DNA of 64,000 bases from Cytobacillus oceanisediminis (GCF_022811925.1 NZ_CP065511.1:448001-512000), one strand, 5' to 3'. Positions 54,165 through 63,214 are shown, counted from the stretch's first letter. Numbers and translations are program-made. Notes: generated by a model not told the origin, from the letters alone.

Positions 54165-54998
54165 ATGAATTCCACAATATTGAATTATATACAAAACAAC
54201 AAAGATTCCATATTCAATGAGTGGCTTGAGGCCACGAAGGAAAATGCGGATGAAAGGGTTACGAAGGTAGTATCTGATCAGGTATTTATCGGGACAAGCC
54301 GGGAATTCATTGACCTGATTATTTCTAATATAAAAAGTTCAAATGAGGAATTCACTTCAAAATTGAGTGATTTCTCTGAGAAAATTGTACGTTTGGGCTG
54401 GCCTCTCAGTTTTGTGACAAAAGGGCTCCAAACATTTGGAAAGATTGTGTTTGAGGACATGCAGGAAGCTGGGATTGTCACCCAGGAAAACCAAATGAAA
54501 GTCATTTACGAGTTTGACAGCTGGATGACTCCCATGGTCAATGAAGTGGTAAATATGTATTCAACCACTTGGGAAAGAACTGTGTCTCTCCAAAAAATTG
54601 CCCTTCAGGAACTATCTGCGCCGCTAATCCCTGTATTCGAAGGAATTACCGTCATGCCTCTTGTCGGAACAATTGATACGGAGCGGGCGAAGCAGATTAT
54701 GGAGAACCTCTTAAATGGAGTGGTTAAACACCGTTCAGAAGTGGTGCTTATTGATATAACAGGCGTGCCGGTTGTTGATACGATGGTAGCCCATCATATC
54801 ATACAGGCAGCTGATGCTGTAAGGCTTGTCGGAGCGAAATGCATGCTTGTAGGCATCCGTCCGGAAATTGCCCAGACCATTGTAAACTTGGGAATTGATT
54901 TAAATCAGTTCACTACAAAGAATACCTTGAAAAAGGGTGTAGAAGCGGCGCTTGAGTTAACCAGCCGCAAAATTGTGAATGTGGAGGGAGCGGAATGA
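54165..54998 (+). CDS. rsbRA: RsbR co-antagonist (stressosome scaffold)
   Basis: A 277-residue stressosome protein. The N-terminal globin-like sensor half (1-140) is followed by a STAS domain (about 155-270) with [19 protein letters not shown], the region that carries the phosphorylated threonines in B. subtilis RsbRA. It forms the large complex with RsbS that releases RsbT on environmental stress. Its end overlaps rsbS by 4 nt. Confidence 0.94.
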   Translation: MNSTILNYIQNNKDSIFNEWLEATKENADERVTKVVSDQVFIGTSREFIDLIISNIKSSNEEFTSKLSDFSEKIVRLGWPLSFVTKGLQTFGKIVFEDMQEAGIVTQENQMKVIYEFDSWMTPMVNEVVNMYSTTWERTVSLQKIALQELSAPLIPVFEGITVMPLVGTIDTERAKQIMENLLNGVVKHRSEVVLIDITGVPVVDTMVAHHIIQAADAVRLVGAKCMLVGIRPEIAQTIVNLGIDLNQFTTKNTLKKGVEAALELTSRKIVNVEGAE

Positions 54999-55357
54999 GA
55001 GTGAGAATCCCGATTTTAAAGCTGAACGATTGCCTATTAGTCTCCATTCAGTGGGAATTGGATGACCAGACAGCTCTGCAGTTTCAGGAGGATCTGCTCC
55101 ATAAAATCCATGAGACCAGCGCAAATGGAGTCGTGATTGATTTAACATCCATTGACTTTATTGATTCATTCATCGCTAAAGTTCTCGGCGACGTAATAAA
55201 TATGTCCAAACTGATGGGTGCAAAAGTAGTCATAACCGGGATACAGCCTGCCGTAGCAATTACGCTTATTGAGTTAGGTATTGGGTTAGATGATGTCCTT
55301 ACTGCATTAGATCTAGAAAAAGGTTTGGAGAAATTACAACAGGAATTGGGGGAGTAA
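54995..55357 (+). CDS. rsbS: RsbS antagonist (stressosome core)
   Basis: A 120-residue single STAS domain. The phosphorylatable Ser lies in [13 protein letters not shown] near residue 59, as in B. subtilis RsbS. It sequesters RsbT in unstressed cells. ATG start overlaps rsbR by four bases. Confidence 0.95.
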   Translation: MRVRIPILKLNDCLLVSIQWELDDQTALQFQEDLLHKIHETSANGVVIDLTSIDFIDSFIAKVLGDVINMSKLMGAKVVITGIQPAVAITLIELGIGLDDVLTALDLEKGLEKLQQELGE

Positions 55358-55361
55358 CTGT

Positions 55362-55763
55362 ATGGAAAACCAATCCTGCGTTAAAATCATAAACGAATGG
55401 GACATCGTTGCAGCCCGCCAGCTTGGGCGGAATGTTGCTAAAGAGCTTGGTTTTGGTACAGTTGACCAGGCTAGAATCACTACAGCCATTAGTGAACTTG
55501 CCCGGAATATATATTTATACGCCGGACAAGGGCAAATCTGTATTGAAAAAATATACGACGGCGGAAAAGCGGGATTGCGTATAGTTGCGGTAGACAGCGG
55601 CCCTGGAATCAATGATTTACGCCAAGTAATGGAAGACGGATTCTCGACATCAGGGGGATTAGGAGCCGGCCTGCCGGGTGTGAAGCGGTTAATGGATGAG
55701 TTCTTAATTGACTCCAATCCTGGAACCGGAACAGATATAAAAGCAACTAAGTGGCTTCGTTAG
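55362..55763 (+). CDS. rsbT: RsbT serine/threonine kinase
   Basis: A 133-residue GHKL-family switch kinase that phosphorylates RsbR/RsbS and, when released, activates RsbU. The N box is ELARNIYLYA, and the ATP-lid region has DSGPGINDL then GLGAGLPGVKRLMDEF (16 residues). Starts four bases after rsbS. Confidence 0.95.
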   Translation: MENQSCVKIINEWDIVAARQLGRNVAKELGFGTVDQARITTAISELARNIYLYAGQGQICIEKIYDGGKAGLRIVAVDSGPGINDLRQVMEDGFSTSGGLGAGLPGVKRLMDEFLIDSNPGTGTDIKATKWLR

Positions 55764-55774
55764 GGGGAAGCGGT

Positions 55775-56785
55775 ATGGATTTCCGAGAAATGATGGAATC
55801 AAAGTATCGGGATATTCTTGAGAATTATATTAAAGAACAATCTGAACAGGCTTTGTATCAGGGCCAGAAGTTCAGCAGGAAGTCGATCGAGCACAAAATC
55901 TCTCCTGAAGAGATTATCAGCGTTCATAAAAGTCTGATGGGTGAACTTTATCCGGACTTGCCTGAGTATGTTCACCATTCTTTTGATATCCTTCTGGAAG
56001 TCATGATAGGCTATGGTTTTGCCTATCGGGAACACCAGAACTTAAAGCATATTCAGCAGGAACTCAGGACAGAAATGGAAATAGCTGCGAACGTCCAGCA
56101 AACCCTGCTGGGGACGCAGGTTCCTTCTGTTGAAGGTTTGGATATTGGCGCCATAAGTGTTCCTGCCAAACATATGAACGGTGATTATTTCCATTTTGTT
56201 CAGGATGAAAACAGCACAATCAGCATAGCAATTGCTGATGTAATCGGTAAAGGGCTGCCGGCGGCCTTGTGTATGTCCATGATTAAATATGCCATGGACA
56301 GTTTGCCTGAAAACCGCAATGACCCTAAAACGGTTCTGGAAAATCTTAATCGGGTCGTAGAACAGAACGTAGATTTAACAATGTTCATTACTATGTTTTA
56401 TGGAATATATGATACGAACAGCCATATGTTCTCTTATGGTTCTGCCGGACACGAACCAGGACTTTTCTTTGCTGCTGAGACGGGTGAATTTACCGAACTG
56501 GCAGCGAAAGGCCTGCTTCTCGGCATTGATAAAAAAACTAAATACCGCCAGTACGAAAAAGGAGTAAATCCCGGAGATATGATTATATTAATGTCAGATG
56601 GGGTTACTGAATGCCGTACAGAAGAAGGGTTTATAGAAAAGGAATCATTGCTGGAATTAATCAAGAAATACATTCATTTAAGTGCACAGGAAATTGTTAA
56701 TAGCGTATATAAAGAACTTGAAAAACTTCAGCATTTTCAATTGCGGGACGATTTTACCTTAATTATTTTAAAAAGAAATGTTTAA
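55775..56785 (+). CDS. rsbU: RsbU PP2C phosphatase
   Basis: A 336-residue phosphatase that dephosphorylates RsbV. The N-terminal RsbT-binding domain (1-85) precedes the PP2C/SpoIIE catalytic domain with metal ligands in the AIADVIGKGLPAA motif and later MSDGVTECR and DDFTLI. ATG at 55775 is set by GGGGGA; the frame at 55751 overlaps rsbT. Its TAA stop lies in the -35 of the downstream sigma-B promoter. Confidence 0.95.
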   Translation: MDFREMMESKYRDILENYIKEQSEQALYQGQKFSRKSIEHKISPEEIISVHKSLMGELYPDLPEYVHHSFDILLEVMIGYGFAYREHQNLKHIQQELRTEMEIAANVQQTLLGTQVPSVEGLDIGAISVPAKHMNGDYFHFVQDENSTISIAIADVIGKGLPAALCMSMIKYAMDSLPENRNDPKTVLENLNRVVEQNVDLTMFITMFYGIYDTNSHMFSYGSAGHEPGLFFAAETGEFTELAAKGLLLGIDKKTKYRQYEKGVNPGDMIILMSDGVTECRTEEGFIEKESLLELIKKYIHLSAQEIVNSVYKELEKLQHFQLRDDFTLIILKRNV

Positions 56786-56805
56786 CGGGTTTTAAAAGCG
56801 GGTAA
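56780..56805 (+). promoter_or_regulatory. Sigma-B promoter of rsbVW-sigB-rsbX
   Basis: GTTTAA (56780-56785), a 14-bp spacer and GGGTAA (56800-56805) fit GTTTAA-N12-14-GGGTAT, missing only the last base. The -35 contains the rsbU stop codon. It matches the autoregulatory promoter of the B. subtilis operon. Confidence 0.92.
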
Positions 56806-56845
56806 CTAGTAAAAAGCAGTTGACATGTAAAGAGGTGGGTCAGTT

Positions 56846-57178
56846 ATGAATATTACAATAGATGTAAAAGAAAATGATATGCTGATTGAAGCAATGGTAA
56901 GCGGAGAAATTGATGCGTATACAGCTCCTAAACTCCGTGAAGAGCTGTTTCCTTTAACAGAAAAAGAGGGCGTAGAAATGGTGGTCAACCTATCTGAAGT
57001 CTCTTATATGGATAGTACCGGCTTAGGTGTATTTGTTGGTGTATTTAAAAATGTCCGCGCTAATAACGGTAAATTCCAGATTGTTGGCTTGTCGGACCGT
57101 TTAAAGAGACTTTTCGAAATTACAGGCCTAGCCGATATTATCGATATTAACAGCGGGATTGAAGGTGGAGTACAATGA
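56846..57178 (+). CDS. rsbV: RsbV anti-anti-sigma factor
   Basis: A 110-residue STAS protein. The phosphoserine region is LSEVSYMDSTGLGVFVG (Ser near 57). Dephospho-RsbV binds RsbW and frees sigma-B. It follows the sigma-B promoter and AGAGGTGG site, and overlaps rsbW by 4 nt. Confidence 0.95.
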   Translation: MNITIDVKENDMLIEAMVSGEIDAYTAPKLREELFPLTEKEGVEMVVNLSEVSYMDSTGLGVFVGVFKNVRANNGKFQIVGLSDRLKRLFEITGLADIIDINSGIEGGVQ

Positions 57179-57648
57179 ACGAGCCATTTGATTATATAGA
57201 GGTGAAAATTCCGGCCAAGCCGGAATTTGTTGGGGTAATCCGCCTGACGCTATCAGGGATTGCCAGCAGAATGGGATTTGCATATGAAGAAATTGAAGAT
57301 CTTAAAATCGCTACAAGTGAAGCTTGCACCAATGCAGTCCAACACGCATACAAACAGAATGAGCAAGGAGAAGTAGTCATCGGGTTCGGTTTATACACTG
57401 ACCGTCTTGAGGTAATGGTCGCAGACAGCGGAAAAAGTTTTGACTTCCAATCTGCAAGACAAGGCATTGGGCCATACGACCAGACTGATTCTGTGGAATT
57501 CCTGCGTGAAGGAGGCTTGGGTCTATACCTGATTGAAACATTGATGGATGAAGTAAGAATTCATCACAAAGAGGGTGTTACGGTCTTCATGACCAAATAC
57601 CTAGAGGGAGAGCAGGTGGAGAGGGATGCAAAAACAATCTCAACCTAA
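57175..57648 (+). CDS. rsbW: RsbW anti-sigma-B factor and kinase
   Basis: A 157-residue GHKL kinase that binds sigma-B or phosphorylates RsbV. The N box SEACTNAVQHAYK, the DSGKSF lid and GGLGLYLIETLMDEV are all present. It overlaps rsbV and sigB. Confidence 0.95.
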   Translation: MNEPFDYIEVKIPAKPEFVGVIRLTLSGIASRMGFAYEEIEDLKIATSEACTNAVQHAYKQNEQGEVVIGFGLYTDRLEVMVADSGKSFDFQSARQGIGPYDQTDSVEFLREGGLGLYLIETLMDEVRIHHKEGVTVFMTKYLEGEQVERDAKTIST

Positions 57649-58420
57649 CCAAAAATCCAAAGAAGAAACAAATGCTTTAATCAAAGCCTACCAGCTTCAC
57701 CAGGATGAAGAAGCTCAAAATGCCCTGGTCCTTCAATATCAGAATTTAGTTGAAGCCATTGCCCGCAAGTACTCAAAAGGAAGATCTTATCATGAGGATA
57801 TTGTCCAGGTAGGCATTATAGGCTTATTAGGGGCTATCCGCCGCTATGATGAGTCTTTCGGCAAAACGTTTGAGGCCTTTGCTGTTCCTACGATTATCGG
57901 CGAAATTAAGCGCTTCTTAAGGGATAAAACTTGGAGCGTTCATGTTCCGCGCCGCATAAAGGAATTGGGCCCAAAAATTAAAGCGACCGTTGAAGAGCTC
58001 ACAACAGAACTTCATAGGTCTCCAAGAGTGGACGAAATAGCCGATGTGCTGGGTGTATCAGAAGAAGAAGTTCTCGAAGCAATGGAAATGGGAAAAAGCT
58101 ATCAGGCGCTTTCTGTTGACCATTCAATCGAGGCTGATTCTGATGGAGGAACAGTCACTTTGCTGGATATCGTCGGAAATGAAGACGAGGGCTTTGAAAA
58201 AGTAAATCAAATGCTTGTTCTTGAAAAAGTCCTGCATGTCCTGTCTGAGAGAGAGAAATTAATTATACAATACACATATCTTGAGAATATGAGCCAAAAA
58301 GAAGCTGGAGATAAACTTGGGATTTCCCAGATGCATGTCTCCAGACTTCAGCGCCGTGCAATCAAAAAGCTTCAGGAGGCGATCCACTCTGAAACAAATA
58401 ACTCGGAGTGCCTTTCATGA
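57626..58420 (+). CDS. sigB: RNA polymerase sigma factor SigB
   Basis: A 264-residue general-stress sigma-70 factor. Region 2 shows GIIGLLGAIRRYDESFGKTF (20 residues) and region 4 SQKEAGDKLGISQMHVSRLQ (20 residues), with region 3 between. ATG at 57626 follows GGTGGAGAGGG and overlaps rsbW by 23 nt. Confidence 0.96.
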   Translation: MQKQSQPNQKSKEETNALIKAYQLHQDEEAQNALVLQYQNLVEAIARKYSKGRSYHEDIVQVGIIGLLGAIRRYDESFGKTFEAFAVPTIIGEIKRFLRDKTWSVHVPRRIKELGPKIKATVEELTTELHRSPRVDEIADVLGVSEEEVLEAMEMGKSYQALSVDHSIEADSDGGTVTLLDIVGNEDEGFEKVNQMLVLEKVLHVLSEREKLIIQYTYLENMSQKEAGDKLGISQMHVSRLQRRAIKKLQEAIHSETNNSECLS

Positions 58421-59013
58421 CCAAATTGGTTAGAGATAACATCGAAGTGATTGCTTACCAGACAGCTAAAGATGGCAAAGCTTTTTGCGGTGATGGATAT
58501 TACTTCACCGCAACTGATGAATACTTTGTATGTGTGCTGGCAGATGGCCTTGGAAGCGGAGAATTCGCGTATGAAGCTTCTTCTGCTGTTGTTTCTGTCG
58601 TAGAGCAGCATCATGAGAAAGATGTAGATACGCTCATGAAGCTTTGCAACGATGTTCTTTTACAAAAAAGAGGAGCAGCAGTAGCGCTGTTTAAAGTTCA
58701 TTTTGCCTCCAGGGAATTTGTATACAGCTGTGTAGGGAATATTCGGTTTTTCCTTTATTCATCTACTGGAAAACTCACTTATCCCCTGCCTGTAACTGGA
58801 TATCTGTCAGGAAGGCCGCAGGTGTTTCATACCCAGCGGTTTACGTATGAAGCGGAATCAAAGTTTTTGATATACTCAGATGGCTTAAATATTCAAGGGG
58901 TTAAATCTTTGCTGAAAGCATTTCTCCCTATTGATCTTATCTCGGAAGATATAAAAAAGCAGTATCCATCTACCTCAGATGATGCTACTTTCATACTTGG
59001 AAGCTTACTCTAG
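58417..59013 (+). CDS. rsbX: RsbX feedback phosphatase
   Basis: A 198-residue PP2C-like phosphatase that resets phospho-RsbR/RsbS. Short metal-binding motifs VLADGLGSGE and YSDGLN are visible. ATG at 58417 overlaps the sigB stop (ATGA) with GGAG 9 bases upstream; GTG at 58408 is less likely. It closes the sigB operon with its own terminator. Confidence 0.92.
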   Translation: MTKLVRDNIEVIAYQTAKDGKAFCGDGYYFTATDEYFVCVLADGLGSGEFAYEASSAVVSVVEQHHEKDVDTLMKLCNDVLLQKRGAAVALFKVHFASREFVYSCVGNIRFFLYSSTGKLTYPLPVTGYLSGRPQVFHTQRFTYEAESKFLIYSDGLNIQGVKSLLKAFLPIDLISEDIKKQYPSTSDDATFILGSLL

Positions 59014-59031
59014 AACAGGGTAAGCTTTTTG
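59001..59031 (+). terminator. Terminator of the sigB operon
   Basis: AAGCTTAC and GTAAGCTT stem that includes the rsbX stop codon, followed by T5. Confidence 0.9.
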
Positions 59032-59082
59032 TTTTTCTTTTTGATAAAATGAAAAGTGAGACTCTATGATGGAGGAATGATC

Positions 59083-61260
59083 TTGGAAAAAACTTTGGAT
59101 AGACAAAATCAAGTACTAAACCTAATCGCTGGAGAATTATCAATAGCCATTAAACAAGTAAAAAACACAATCAGCTTATTGGAAGAAGGGAACACAGTCC
59201 CGTTTATTGCCCGATACAGAAAGGAACAAACAGGCGCACTGGATGAAGTTCAAATCCGGGATATCATGGAGCGCTGGCAATACATACAAAATCTCAATCA
59301 GCGTAAAGAAGAGGTAGTCCGCTTAATTGAAGAACAGGGCAAGTTGACAGAAGAGCTAAAATCCAAAATTGAAAAAGCGGTAAAGCTGCAGGAGGTAGAA
59401 GACTTATACCGGCCATATAAGCAAAAGCGCCGCACAAAAGCAACTGCAGCAAAGGAAAAAGGGCTTGAACCGTTTGCTGAATGGCTTCTCACCTTTCCCC
59501 TTAATGAAACCCCTGCTGCAAAGGCCAAAGAATTCTTATCTGATGAAAAGGAAGTAACCACAACGGAAGAGGCAATCGCTGGAGCAAAAGATATTATCGC
59601 TGAATGGGTATCAGATGAAGCAGAAAGCAGAAAATGGATCCGTATGGAAACAGCCAAAAAGGGAACCATTGAGTCTTCTGTGAAGAATAAAGAGAATGAC
59701 GAAAAAGGCGTTTATGAAATGTACTACGAGTATGAGGAACCAGTGAGTAAGATTGTTCCACACCGCACACTTGCATTAAACCGTGGTGAAAAAGAAGAAG
59801 TTTTAAGGATTAACATTAAGCCAAATACCGAATTTATCTTAAAGTACTTGTATAAAAAGTGGGTGAAGGATGAACGCTCCCCTGCAGGGGCAATTGTAAA
59901 GGAAGCTATTGAGGATGGATACAAGCGTCTGATTATGCCTTCGATTGAACGTGAAATCCGCAATGAACTAACTGAAAAAGCAGAAGAACAGGCGATCATG
60001 ATTTTTTCTGAAAATCTCAGAAAACTGCTGCTTCAGCCCCCATTAAAAGGCAAGGTAGTACTTGGTGTAGACCCTGCCTACAGAACTGGCTGCAAGCTGG
60101 CTGTTGTAGATGAAACTGGAAAAGTACTTGATATCGGTGTCATATATCCGCATCCTCCTGTTTCCAAAACGAAACAAGCACGAGAGAAAGTAGTTCATAT
60201 TCTAAACACCTGCAAAGTAGAAATGGTTGCCATCGGCAATGGAACCGCCTCAAGGGAAACCGAGCAGTTCATCGCTGACATTTTAAAGGACATGAAAGAG
60301 GAGATATTCTACCTAATTGTCAATGAAGCAGGGGCGAGCGTATATTCTGCCTCAGACCTTGCCAGAGAAGAGTTTCCTGATTTTCAGGTAGAAGAAAGAA
60401 GTGCTGTATCCATTGCCCGCCGCCTCCAGGATCCTCTTGCAGAATTGGTTAAGATTGATCCCAAGTCCGTGGGGGTTGGTCAATATCAGCATGACGTATC
60501 CCAGAAAAAGCTGTCAGAATCACTCTCTTTTGTTGTAGAGACAGCGGTAAACCAAGTGGGTGTCAATGTAAATACAGCCTCATCTTCGTTGCTGCAGCAT
60601 GTAGCTGGCCTTTCAAAAACAGTTGCTGTGAATATAATCAAGAAACGGGAAGAAGAAGGGAAATTTACAGACCGCAAGCAGTTGAAAAAGATTCCGCGCC
60701 TTGGGGCCAAAACCTATGAACAGGCAATAGGCTTCTTGCGGATTATCGATGGGAAAGAATCTCTGGACCGGACTGGTATACACCCTGAAACGTATGCAGT
60801 AGTAAATAAATTGCTTGCTAATCTCGGATTTAAATCCAGTGACCTTGGAACACAATCATTAAGGGAAGCGCTAAAAGGCATAAATATCAGCCAGACTGCC
60901 CGGGAGCTTGAAATTGGTGAACTTACATTGAGAGATATTATTGATGCCTTAATGAGACCTGAAAGGGATCCGCGTGATGAGCTGCCAAAGCCGCTCCTAA
61001 AGAAAGAAGTCCTGAAACTTGAAGATCTGCAGGAAGGGATGGAGCTTCAAGGGACAGTGAGAAATGTTGTCGACTTTGGTGCATTCGTTGATATCGGAGT
61101 CAAACAGGATGGCCTTGTTCATATATCTAAACTTAGCCGCCAATTTGTCAAACATCCGCTGGATGTCGTGTCCGTTGGGGATGTAGTAACAGTCTGGGTT
61201 GACTCTGTTGATAAGCACAAGGGAAGAGTCGCCTTAACTATGCTTGACCAAACTAATTAA
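59083..61260 (+). CDS. tex: Tex family transcription/RNA-binding protein
   Basis: A 725-residue protein with an N-terminal Tex HTH region, a YqgF-like RNase H fold (about 325-450, GVDPAYRTGCKLAV), helix-hairpin-helix repeats (485-630, QVGVNVNTASSSLLQHVAG, 19 residues) and a C-terminal S1 domain (from about 645, GTVRNVVDFGAFVDIG). TTG at 59083 gives 7-base spacing to GGAGGA; the ATG at 59077 is one base from it. Family members bind nucleic acid and affect transcription elongation or recycling of stalled complexes. Confidence 0.92.
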   Translation: MEKTLDRQNQVLNLIAGELSIAIKQVKNTISLLEEGNTVPFIARYRKEQTGALDEVQIRDIMERWQYIQNLNQRKEEVVRLIEEQGKLTEELKSKIEKAVKLQEVEDLYRPYKQKRRTKATAAKEKGLEPFAEWLLTFPLNETPAAKAKEFLSDEKEVTTTEEAIAGAKDIIAEWVSDEAESRKWIRMETAKKGTIESSVKNKENDEKGVYEMYYEYEEPVSKIVPHRTLALNRGEKEEVLRINIKPNTEFILKYLYKKWVKDERSPAGAIVKEAIEDGYKRLIMPSIEREIRNELTEKAEEQAIMIFSENLRKLLLQPPLKGKVVLGVDPAYRTGCKLAVVDETGKVLDIGVIYPHPPVSKTKQAREKVVHILNTCKVEMVAIGNGTASRETEQFIADILKDMKEEIFYLIVNEAGASVYSASDLAREEFPDFQVEERSAVSIARRLQDPLAELVKIDPKSVGVGQYQHDVSQKKLSESLSFVVETAVNQVGVNVNTASSSLLQHVAGLSKTVAVNIIKKREEEGKFTDRKQLKKIPRLGAKTYEQAIGFLRIIDGKESLDRTGIHPETYAVVNKLLANLGFKSSDLGTQSLREALKGINISQTARELEIGELTLRDIIDALMRPERDPRDELPKPLLKKEVLKLEDLQEGMELQGTVRNVVDFGAFVDIGVKQDGLVHISKLSRQFVKHPLDVVSVGDVVTVWVDSVDKHKGRVALTMLDQTN

Positions 61261-61302
61261 CATTCCTTTGTTTTGCTGGCTTAAATAGCTTGTTCTTCGA
61301 GT

Positions 61303-61354
61303 CATAAGCCAAATCACGCCGGAAATCAATATTTCTAGCGTGATTTGGCCTATG
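61303..61354. repeat. Long inverted repeat between convergent tex and cmpA
   Basis: 17-bp arms CATAAGCCAAATCACGC and GCGTGATTTGGCCTATG pair with one mismatch over an 18-base loop that can pair further. No T tract on either side, so it is an unusual terminator or an RNA-processing site. Confidence 0.7.
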
Positions 61355-61416
61355 CTTGTGAGGTTTTCAAAGGGCTGTAGCTGATTTTAGCTGGTTTATC
61401 TCAGGCTCGCCATATT

Positions 61417-61530
61417 TTATGAGCAGTGTTTCTTTCTATAGAAAAACCAGCACTGATTCAGCAGTTTGATCTGATAGCGGTCCTTTTCATAAAAAGCACG
61501 CTGGATTTGATTTTGAAACCATACAGGCAT
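61417..61530 (-). CDS. cmpA: Cortex morphogenetic protein CmpA
   Basis: A 37-residue protein starting MPVWFQNQIQRAFYEKD and ending CWFFYRKKHCS. It is nearly identical to what I recall of B. subtilis CmpA, a mother-cell checkpoint factor that promotes ClpXP-dependent removal of SpoIVA when the spore envelope is defective. The ATG at 61530 follows GGGAGG with 8-base spacing. Its place between tex and sprT is as in B. subtilis. Confidence 0.95.
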   Translation of the reverse strand: MPVWFQNQIQRAFYEKDRYQIKLLNQCWFFYRKKHCS

Positions 61531-61666
61531 ATGATTTACCTCCCGTGTATTGGAATCTGATGATCGCTCCCTCGGGCAGCAAAGCGAGTTCAGAGCTATA
61601 ATAGGTATATATAATGTATGCTATAATAGGTTGTCATGTTTACGATAAGAGAGGAAAAACATTGTT

Positions 61667-62128
61667 ATGAATGACCAGGAGCTTCAGACACTTGTTGAAA
61701 AGATATCCTTAGAAAGCTTCGGCAAGCCCTTTCGCCATCAGGTTTATTTTAATTCACGCCTCAGGTCGACTGGCGGAAGATATATGCTGAATTCACATCA
61801 TGTTGAAATAAACAAAAAGTATTATGAGCAGCTTGGGGCCGGAGAATTAGAGGGAATTATTAAGCACGAGCTATGTCATTACCATTTGCATTTAGAAGGA
61901 AAAGGATATAAGCATCGTGATCAGGATTTCAGAATGCTAATGAAAAAAGTGGGAGCACCTCGATTTTGTTCGGCATTGCCTGATCGTCCAAAAACAAATA
62001 GATCTGCTAAGATTCTTGTTTATATGTGTAAGGAATGCGGTCAAACTTATCAAAGAAAAAGAATGGTTGATACGAAGAAATATGTTTGCGGTAAATGCAA
62101 GGGGAAATTAGTATTAAAAAAGAATTGA
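61667..62128 (+). CDS. sprT: SprT-like family metalloprotein
   Basis: A 153-residue zincin-like protein. HELCHYHLH (residues 67-75) is the HExxH motif with Glu68, and a C-terminal zinc ribbon has MCKECG and VCGKCKG. It corresponds to B. subtilis YdcK. Relatives of the eukaryotic SPRTN protease act on DNA-protein crosslinks, but the bacterial role is unknown. GAGAGG precedes the ATG. Confidence 0.93.
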   Translation: MNDQELQTLVEKISLESFGKPFRHQVYFNSRLRSTGGRYMLNSHHVEINKKYYEQLGAGELEGIIKHELCHYHLHLEGKGYKHRDQDFRMLMKKVGAPRFCSALPDRPKTNRSAKILVYMCKECGQTYQRKRMVDTKKYVCGKCKGKLVLKKN

Positions 62129-62212
62129 CATTAGATTAAGTACACTTTATATTTAATAATTGTCGCAGGACAAAACAGGATAAACGGCTAATAAATTCTT
62201 CTAAAAACAAGC

Positions 62213-62241
62213 TTGACTTTTATAGCCTTCGTCCTTATAAT
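62213..62241 (+). promoter_or_regulatory. Promoter of the tRNA cluster
   Basis: TTGACT (62213-62218), 17 bp and TATAAT (62236-62241); transcription would start about 45 bp before tRNA-Asn. Confidence 0.88.
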
Positions 62242-62292
62242 ATGAAGAGTCGATAAGATGTTAACTGTTTTATCGATAAAGTTCATTATTAT

Positions 62293-62367
62293 TCCGCAGT
62301 AGCTCAGTGGTAGAGCATTCGGCTGTTAACCGAACGGTCGCAGGTTCGAATCCTGCCTGCGGAGCCA
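62293..62367 (+). tRNA. tRNA-Asn(GTT)
   Basis: Complete cloverleaf, anticodon GTT in loop CTGTTAA, acceptor TCCGCAG/CTGCGGA, CCA encoded. Confidence 0.96.
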
Positions 62368-62372
62368 TATTT

Positions 62373-62463
62373 GGGGAAGTACTCAAGTGGCTGAAGAGGC
62401 GCCCCTGCTAAGGGTGTAGGTCGCGTAAGCGGCGCGAGGGTTCAAATCCCTCCTTCTCCGCCA
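62373..62463 (+). tRNA. tRNA-Ser(GCT)
   Basis: 91-nt class II tRNA with long variable arm, anticodon GCT in CTGCTAA, CCA encoded. Confidence 0.96.
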
Positions 62464-62478
62464 GAAAATTCTCACAAT

Positions 62479-62550
62479 GGCCCGTTGGTCAAGCGGTTAA
62501 GACACCGCCCTTTCACGGCGGTAACACGGGTTCGAATCCCGTACGGGTCA
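62479..62550 (+). tRNA. tRNA-Glu(TTC)
   Basis: Complete 72-nt body, anticodon TTC in CTTTCAC, acceptor GGCCCGT/ACGGGTC plus discriminator A. CCA is not encoded, unlike its neighbours. Confidence 0.95.
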
Positions 62551-62581
62551 CTTTTTTGTTTCCGACGGTTTTTATGTGGAT

Positions 62582-62657
62582 GGTCCCGTGGTGTAGCGGT
62601 TAACATGCCTGCCTGTCACGCAGGAGATCGCGGGTTCGATTCCCGTCGGGACCGCCA
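62582..62657 (+). tRNA. tRNA-Asp(GTC)
   Basis: Anticodon GTC in CTGTCAC, acceptor GGTCCCG/CGGGACC, CCA encoded. Confidence 0.96.
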
Positions 62658-62665
62658 TTTGTTAT

Positions 62666-62740
62666 TGGGCTATAGCCAAGCGGTAAGGCACCGGACTTTG
62701 ACTCCGTCACTCGCAGGTTCGAATCCTGCTAGCCCAGCCA
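62666..62740 (+). tRNA. tRNA-Gln(TTG)
   Basis: Anticodon TTG in CTTTGAC, acceptor TGGGCTA/TAGCCCA, CCA encoded. Confidence 0.96.
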
Positions 62741-62748
62741 TTTTTGAT

Positions 62749-62884
62749 GAGCCAATAGCTCAGTCGGTAGAGCAGATTGCAGTATCAGTGAATTTCTTCA
62801 TCTGAATAGCAATCTGTGACAAAGCGTTTAGCTTTGGAACATCTGACTGCACATAGCAGGCTTTAGGAAGTCTCATAAAATTAT
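62749..62884 (+). pseudogene. Truncated tRNA-Lys 5' fragment with structured insert
   Basis: Bases 62749-62774 equal the 5' 26 bases of the intact tRNA-Lys at 62885, except one T to A. The remainder, 62775-62884, is unrelated. It contains a CAGATTGC/GCAATCTG stem (62773-62816) and a CAAAGC/GCTTTG hairpin (62820-62836). No anticodon arm, T arm or 3' end follows. Confidence 0.85.
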
Positions 62885-62960
62885 GAGCCATTAGCTCAGT
62901 CGGTAGAGCATCTGACTTTTAATCAGAGGGTCGAAGGTTCGAGTCCTTCATGGCTCACCA
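62885..62960 (+). tRNA. tRNA-Lys(TTT)
   Basis: Anticodon TTT in CTTTTAA, acceptor GAGCCAT/ATGGCTC, CCA encoded. Confidence 0.96.
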
Positions 62961-62975
62961 TTTTAATTTCATATT

Positions 62976-63060
62976 GCGGGTGTGGCGGAATTGGCAGACG
63001 CACCAGACTTAGGATCTGGCGCCGCAAGGCGTGGGGGTTCGACTCCCTTCACCCGCACCA
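62976..63060 (+). tRNA. tRNA-Leu(TAG)
   Basis: 85-nt class II tRNA, anticodon TAG in CTTAGGA, CCA encoded. Confidence 0.96.
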
Positions 63061-63070
63061 TTAATTACCA

Positions 63071-63099
63071 TTGAGATAAGTGCTACGTTTTGGTATGAT
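63071..63099 (+). promoter_or_regulatory. Internal promoter in the tRNA cluster
   Basis: TTGAGA (63071-63076), 17 bp and TATGAT (63094-63099), between the two tRNA-Leu genes. Confidence 0.75.
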
Positions 63100-63119
63100 G
63101 TTACTTGTCGCTTCATTAA

Positions 63120-63205
<86 letters not shown>

Positions 63206-63214
63206 AAAAAGTTG

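Noticed and set aside
62485..62805. Open frame of 106 codons across tRNA genes
   Set aside because: It runs through tRNA-Glu, Asp, Gln and the tRNA-Lys fragment; not a gene.
62749..62960. tRNA-Lys with an intron
   Set aside because: The first fragment ends before the anticodon arm and a complete tRNA-Lys with its own 5' end follows, so the two parts cannot be one split gene with a spliced insert.
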